This document shows positions 59,789-64,000 of a stretch of DNA of 64,000 nucleotides, one piece after another (the stretch's first letter is position 1; every line of letters starts with the position of its first letter). Under the pieces are notes generated by a model that was not told the origin of the DNA, did no database searches, and saw nothing but the letters and a program-made list of their open reading frames with translations. This DNA comes from a bacterium (GTDB taxonomy: Bacteria; JAJVIF01), in contig JAJVIF010000004.1 of NCBI GenBank assembly GCA_022072165.1, forward strand, positions 126,262-190,261. The letters run 5' to 3'. Position numbers and translations under genes: made by a program.

Positions 59789-61927
59789 ATGGATACCGCC
59801 AACGCCCCGACTCTGCTGCAGCGACTCGCCCGGTCGTCGGACCTGGTGATTCCGTTCATGCTCGTGCTGAGCGTGGTGATGCTGATCGTGCCCCTCCCCG
59901 CGGGGCTGATCGACTTTTTTGTCGCGCTGTCGCTCTCCCTGAGCCTGATGACGATCCTGGTGGCGATGAATGTCCTGCGGCCGCTGGAGTTCAGTGTCTT
60001 TCCCACCTGGATCCTGATGATCACGCTTTTTAGGCTGAGTCTGAATGTCAGCACGACCCGGTCGATTCTCATTAATCCCCAGGACGCGCCGGACATGGTG
60101 CGGACCTTCGGGCAGTGGGTCGTGGGGGGCGATGTCATTGTCGGGATCGTGATTTTCGCCATCCTGGTGGTGGTGAATTACATCGTGATCGCCAATGGCG
60201 CTCAGCGCATCGGCGAGGTGGCGGCGCGCTTCACCCTCGACGCCATGCCGGGCAAGCAGATGGCGATCGATGCCGAACTGACCAACGGCCTGATCGATGA
60301 AAAGGAAGCCCGTCAACGGCGCAAAGATGTCGGACGGGAAGCTGATTACTACGGGGCCATGGATGGCGCGAGTCGCTTCATCAAGGGCGAGGCGATCGCG
60401 GGCATTGTCATCACGCTGATCAACATCGCTGCGGGTTTCATCATGGGGATGGTGCGGCACGGGATGTCGGCGGGACAGGCGTTCGAGACCTACACCCAGC
60501 TGACAGTCGGCGATGGCCTGGTGAGTCAGCTGCCGGCCCTGATGATGTCAGTTGCGACCGGTCTTTTGGTCACGAATGCCGCCGGTGACATGAACATCGG
60601 GGCGAGCCTGATGCAGCAACTCGGACGGCAACCGACGGCGATCCTGGTCTCCGGGGGGCTGCTGGCGATGATCGGGCTGCTCCCGGGGATGCCGAAGCTC
60701 TTCATGTGGCCACTGGCGGCAGCGCTGATTTTTGCCGGACGGCAGTTAGGTCAGCAGGTAGCGCAGGTCCGGGTGGCTGAGGAAGCGCGGCAGGCGGCAG
60801 AGCTCCAGGAAGGACGCCCGGGAGAAGGGGGAGCCGCGTCGGCAGCGGCGGCTCCGGAGCCGGGGAGTCCGGAAGCGATCATGGAGCTTCTGGCGGTCGA
60901 TACCCTGGAGCTGGAGTTAGGGTATTCGCTGATTCCCCTGGTCGATGCCCAGCAGGAAGGGGACCTGCTGTCACGCATCCGGAATCTGCGACGTCAGCTG
61001 GCGCTGGAACTGGGCATCGTGATTCCCGCGATCCGGATACGCGACAACATTCAGCTGAAGCCGCAGGAATATATCATTCGTCTGAGGGGGAGCGGCATCA
61101 CGCGGTACGAGCTGCAGGTGGATCGCTTGCTGGCGATTCAGACCGGCGAGGCAGACTCCAATCTCGGCGGGACCCCCACCACAGATCCCGCCTTCGGACT
61201 CCCGGCGCGCTGGATCGCCGAAGGACAGCGGGGACAGGCGGAACTCGCTGGGTACACCGTGGTGGACCCCACCAGTGTCCTCACGACGCATCTCACGGAG
61301 ACGATCCGGTCCCGGGCGGGGGAGTTGCTGGACCGGGAAGCGGTGAAGGGGCTGCTCGACAAGTTGCGGGAGCGTCAGCCGGTGGTGGTCAACGAGCTGG
61401 TGCCGCAGGTCCTGGGCCTGGGGGACATCCAGCGGGTGTTGCGGCGACTCCTCCTGGAGGGCGTCAGCATTCGCGACCTGGGAACGATCCTCGAAGCGCT
61501 GGCGGACGCCGCGCCGTTAAGCAAGGATCTCGACTACCTGGTGGAGCAGGTGCGCCTGGCGCTGGCGCGTCAGATTACGCAGTCGCTGGACAATGGCGAT
61601 GGGGTGGTGCGGGTCTTCACGACTTCGCTGGAAGTCGAGGAAGCGATCCAGGCGCAGATGCAGGCGAGCATGGGCACCGGAGGGCGTCCGTTGGCCCCGG
61701 CGACCCTGGATGCTATGCTCACCGCCTTCCGTCAGTGTGCGGAACGGGCGCAGGAACTGGGAGTCCGCCCAGTGCTCGTGTGTTACCCGCGCAGCCGAAC
61801 GTTCCTGCGTCGGCTGGTGGAAAAGGAATTCCCCCGGACGGCGGTGATCTCGTATGCCGAGGTCACGCCGGATGTGCGCATGGAAGCCATCGGCATGCTG
61901 GAGGTGGCCCAGCTCCATGCGGTTTAA
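59789..61927 (+). CDS. flhA: Flagellar export gate protein FlhA
   Basis: A 712-residue inner-membrane component of the flagellar type III export gate. The N-terminal half has about eight helices and the family signature region (LIDFFVALSLSLSLM, FPTWILMITLFRLSLNVSTTR, MPGKQMAIDAELTNGLIDEKEARQRR in part). The C-terminal cytosolic domain follows a linker at about 330-360. The flhF ATG overlaps its last codons by 11 bases. Length is close to the usual 690-700. The start has no clear ribosome site; GATAAT lies 19 bases upstream. Confidence 0.96.
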   Translation: MDTANAPTLLQRLARSSDLVIPFMLVLSVVMLIVPLPAGLIDFFVALSLSLSLMTILVAMNVLRPLEFSVFPTWILMITLFRLSLNVSTTRSILINPQDAPDMVRTFGQWVVGGDVIVGIVIFAILVVVNYIVIANGAQRIGEVAARFTLDAMPGKQMAIDAELTNGLIDEKEARQRRKDVGREADYYGAMDGASRFIKGEAIAGIVITLINIAAGFIMGMVRHGMSAGQAFETYTQLTVGDGLVSQLPALMMSVATGLLVTNAAGDMNIGASLMQQLGRQPTAILVSGGLLAMIGLLPGMPKLFMWPLAAALIFAGRQLGQQVAQVRVAEEARQAAELQEGRPGEGGAASAAAAPEPGSPEAIMELLAVDTLELELGYSLIPLVDAQQEGDLLSRIRNLRRQLALELGIVIPAIRIRDNIQLKPQEYIIRLRGSGITRYELQVDRLLAIQTGEADSNLGGTPTTDPAFGLPARWIAEGQRGQAELAGYTVVDPTSVLTTHLTETIRSRAGELLDREAVKGLLDKLRERQPVVVNELVPQVLGLGDIQRVLRRLLLEGVSIRDLGTILEALADAAPLSKDLDYLVEQVRLALARQITQSLDNGDGVVRVFTTSLEVEEAIQAQMQASMGTGGRPLAPATLDAMLTAFRQCAERAQELGVRPVLVCYPRSRTFLRRLVEKEFPRTAVISYAEVTPDVRMEAIGMLEVAQLHAV

Positions 61928-63389
61928 GACCTACATCGGTGGGTACAAAGAACTGTCGCGGCTCATCGCCGATGCCCAGCACGATCTCGGGCCTGAAGTC
62001 GTCATCAAGACGGAGTACTTCACCGAGGGCGGGTTTTTCGGCATCGGGGCCCGGAATATGGTTCGGGTGACCGCTGGCGTGGAAGACCACCCAGGCGAGT
62101 CGCCCTTCAGCCTGCATACCCGGACCGCACCGCTCCCTTCCCCCGCTGCGCCGATGCCCGGTGTCGCTGAAATGGTCACGGACTCGCCGTGGCATGTGGG
62201 ACATGTCCCCGGATCCATGAATGGCACGAACGGGACCGCGACTCCGGTCGCAGCGGTGACGCCGGCTGATCCGCTGGATGTCGCGCCGGTCCTGGAGGCC
62301 AGCGCGCCGGTGAGTCATCCGGAGCTCGCCCCGGAGTTGCCCTTCGCTGCGCCGGTCCAGAGCAATGTGCCTGATGTTGTGGAGTCGGAGCCAACGGAGA
62401 GTTTCGCGCCGTCTCCCGAGCCATCGCCTGTGATGGCGAGTGAAGAGTTAGCCGCGACTGCACCTGTCGAAGTCCCGGTCGCGCCCGCTGATGCTGCGCT
62501 GGCAGTCGTGCTGGCGGAGCTCCGGGCCTTGCGGGGCGAATTTGATGCGATTCGCCAGGGCAGCGGAACGCCTGCCACTGCCACTCCCGGCTTTGCGCCG
62601 CCGGTCCAGACGCTGTATGAGCGACTGCTCGAACGGGAACTGCCACCATCGCTGGCGCGGGTCCTCGCCACCGATGTCGAGCAACGCCTCGGGGATGTCA
62701 CGCATGCAACAGGCGCTGAAATCGAAGAAGCAGCCATCGCGACGTTGCTGGCGCATTGCCGTCCCGCGACGCCTGTCGAACCACTGACACATTCGACGCC
62801 GAAAGTATTGATGCTCATCGGACCGACCGGCGTTGGGAAGACCACCACGCTCGCGAAGCTCGCCGCCTCGTTCCATCTGGTTGACGAGCAGCAGGTGGCA
62901 CTGATCACCGCCGACACCTATCGCATCGCTGCCATTGATCAGCTTCGGACGTTCGCGCAGATCATTAATCTGCCGCTGGAGGTCGTGTTCGACCCGCTGG
63001 AGTTCAGCAAAGCGCTGGGGCTGCATGAGCAGGCGCAGGTGGTGCTGGTGGATACCGCGGGGCGGTCGCCGAAGGATGAGTTACGTCTCGGCGAACTCAA
63101 GCGCTTCCTGTCAGTGGAGCATCCCGTGGAGACCCTCCTGGTGGTGACCGCGACCACCAAAGCCCCGGATCTGCGGCTCATCCTCGACCGCTTTGGGGCG
63201 CTGGGCCTCGATGGGCTGATCGTGACCAAGCTCGATGAGACCATAGCCATCGGGCCGATCCTCGAACTCCTCTGGGAGCGGCAGCTGCCGGTCCGCTTCC
63301 TCGCGAATGGGCAGAATGTCCCGGACGATCTGGTGCGGGGCGACGAAGCGTCGCTGGTGCGTGTGCTAGCGGAGCAGCTTGTCCGGTAA
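61917..63389 (+). CDS. flhF: Flagellar biosynthesis GTPase FlhF
   Basis: A 490-residue SRP-type GTPase that helps place polar flagella. An N-terminal B domain (MRFKTYIGGYKELSRLI) is followed by a long Pro/Ala-rich linker (about 60-200) and the NG domain: G1 IGPTGVGKTTTLAKL at about 301, the insertion box TADTYRIAAIDQLRTFAQI (in part), DTAGRSPKDE, and TKLDET. The ATG at 61917 overlaps flhA by 11 bases. The frame extends upstream to 61854 inside flhA and is not family-like. Confidence 0.94.
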   Translation: MRFKTYIGGYKELSRLIADAQHDLGPEVVIKTEYFTEGGFFGIGARNMVRVTAGVEDHPGESPFSLHTRTAPLPSPAAPMPGVAEMVTDSPWHVGHVPGSMNGTNGTATPVAAVTPADPLDVAPVLEASAPVSHPELAPELPFAAPVQSNVPDVVESEPTESFAPSPEPSPVMASEELAATAPVEVPVAPADAALAVVLAELRALRGEFDAIRQGSGTPATATPGFAPPVQTLYERLLERELPPSLARVLATDVEQRLGDVTHATGAEIEEAAIATLLAHCRPATPVEPLTHSTPKVLMLIGPTGVGKTTTLAKLAASFHLVDEQQVALITADTYRIAAIDQLRTFAQIINLPLEVVFDPLEFSKALGLHEQAQVVLVDTAGRSPKDELRLGELKRFLSVEHPVETLLVVTATTKAPDLRLILDRFGALGLDGLIVTKLDETIAIGPILELLWERQLPVRFLANGQNVPDDLVRGDEASLVRVLAEQLVR

Positions 63390-63499
63390 ACGGTCAGGGT
63401 CGTGGGAAAGCGCGGGGGACAGCCCCAGTCTGGAGCAAGGGGAACGCGGCAACTTAGCCACTTTTGTGGGGAGTCCGGGGCAATCAAACGCAACATCGG

Positions 63500-63505
63500 T
63501 ACAAT
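63500..63505 (+). promoter_or_regulatory. -10 box TACAAT upstream of flhG
   Basis: TCGGTACAAT predicts a start near 63512 and a leader of about 43 nt, suggesting flhG can be transcribed separately from flhAF. Confidence 0.4.
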
Positions 63506-63554
63506 GTCCTGACACCCAGCAGCCGGCAGAGGACGGAGCAGTAACGACCGACCC

Positions 63555-64000
63555 ATGGGAGATCAACTCGACCAGTTACGGCTGGAGTTGGCCCGTCGGC
63601 CCCAGACCGGCCCGGCCCCAACTGCGCGCCCCTTCCGTCATGCCCGGGTGCTGGCGATCGCCTCCGGGAAGGGAGGGGTCGGCAAAACCAATCTGGTGGT
63701 GAATCTTGGAACCACGCTAGCCCAGCAGGGGCAGCGGGTCCTGATCTTTGATGCGGACCTTGGACTGGCAAACGTGGATGTGCTGCTGGGGATCTACCCG
63801 CCGCATACGCTCTATCACGCCCTCTATGGCCAGATTCCGCTGAACGATGTCATTTACCACACACCCAATGGTCTGCAGATTCTGGCGGGAGCGAATGGGG
63901 TCGATGGCCTCGCGGACCTGCCGGACACCCAGCGCCAGCAGTTGCTGCAACGCCTGGGCTACCTGGAAGAGCAGTACGACTGGCTGATCATCGATTGTGG
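63555..64000 (+). CDS. flhG: FlhG/MinD-like ATPase, C-terminus outside window
   Basis: A P-loop ATPase of the ParA/MinD superfamily, cut by the window edge after 148 codons. The deviant Walker A is SGKGGVGKTNLVVNLG with the signature lysine K39 and P-loop K44. DADLGLANVDVLLG is the second motif, and LIIDC at the edge is the start of Walker B. The position after flhF identifies it as FlhG/YlxH, which controls flagellar number, rather than MinD. A weak GGAG-like site and an upstream TACAAT support the ATG. Confidence 0.9.
   Translation, partial: MGDQLDQLRLELARRPQTGPAPTARPFRHARVLAIASGKGGVGKTNLVVNLGTTLAQQGQRVLIFDADLGLANVDVLLGIYPPHTLYHALYGQIPLNDVIYHTPNGLQILAGANGVDGLADLPDTQRQQLLQRLGYLEEQYDWLIIDC

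Noticed and set aside
1-64000. CRISPR arrays, insertion sequences, prophage genes, rRNA or tRNA genes
   Set aside because: No regularly spaced direct repeats, transposase or integrase motifs, phage structural genes or tRNA-like cloverleaf sequences were found.

Overview
The window is GC-rich (roughly 60-65%), densely coded and almost entirely chromosomal in character. It has a flagellar export cluster (FlhA, FlhF and an FlhG/MinD-like ATPase at the right edge), lipoproteins with clear lipoboxes, class III (pseudopilin) signal peptides, a KdsD-type Kdo-pathway isomerase, and WecB and WecC for ManNAcA sugar synthesis. Together these point to a motile, double-membraned bacterium. Unusual secreted beta-propeller/PKD proteins, many TPR proteins of unknown role, and many genes with a -10 box directly against the start codon suggest a poorly sampled lineage. 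I cannot name the phylum from the sequence alone. No rRNA, tRNA, CRISPR array, transposase or phage gene was seen.

Layout. 1-4 kb: an M16 peptidase (its end lies outside the window), a lipoprotein, and a small secreted protein with 16 cysteines. 4-7 kb: a GrpE-like fusion protein followed by a DUF433/PIN-like toxin-antitoxin pair. 7-17 kb: housekeeping and envelope genes (GNAT, ADP-ribosylglycohydrolase plus UDG-like protein, aldo/keto reductase, YifB/ComM ATPase, DMT transporter, WecC, TPR, KdsD, TadA). 17-25 kb: an 1150-residue FG-GAP lipoprotein, an FMN reductase, and an AT-richer accessory operon of Ig/PKD-like proteins with a decayed 3' end. 25-34 kb: an exonuclease fused to a degenerate DinG-like helicase region, a membrane metalloprotease, a DUF2723 membrane protein, a TPR membrane protein and an Flp pilin. 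34-43 kb: a PQQ-propeller lipoprotein, the lysA-lysC operon, a solitary HicB-like protein, a VIT/VWA protein and a hairpin array. 42-48 kb: three TPR proteins, one carrying a DUF5343-like domain, then wecB and surE. 48-54 kb: a pseudopilin/lipoprotein/pseudopilin/transglutaminase cluster with strong promoters and a candidate structured RNA. 54-58 kb: a second 1150-residue lipoprotein with PKD repeats. 58-60 kb: a compact operon of STAS-HATPase, DUF4325 STAS-like protein and PIN nuclease. 60-64 kb: flhA-flhF-flhG.

The most unusual points are these. (1) The STAS-HATPase/DUF4325/PIN operon looks like a switchable nuclease system; its PIN gene is cut by an in-frame TAG just before the last catalytic acidic motif. 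(2) The two 1150-residue lipoproteins share a long N-terminal module that I do not recognise, joined to different C-terminal cargo. (3) About ten ATG starts have a TANNNT or similar -10 hexamer only 5-9 nt upstream and no Shine-Dalgarno, the signature of leaderless mRNA. (4) There is a rod-like candidate RNA at about 52.07-52.28 kb. (5) A clustered array of perfect hairpins lies at 41.60-41.70 kb.
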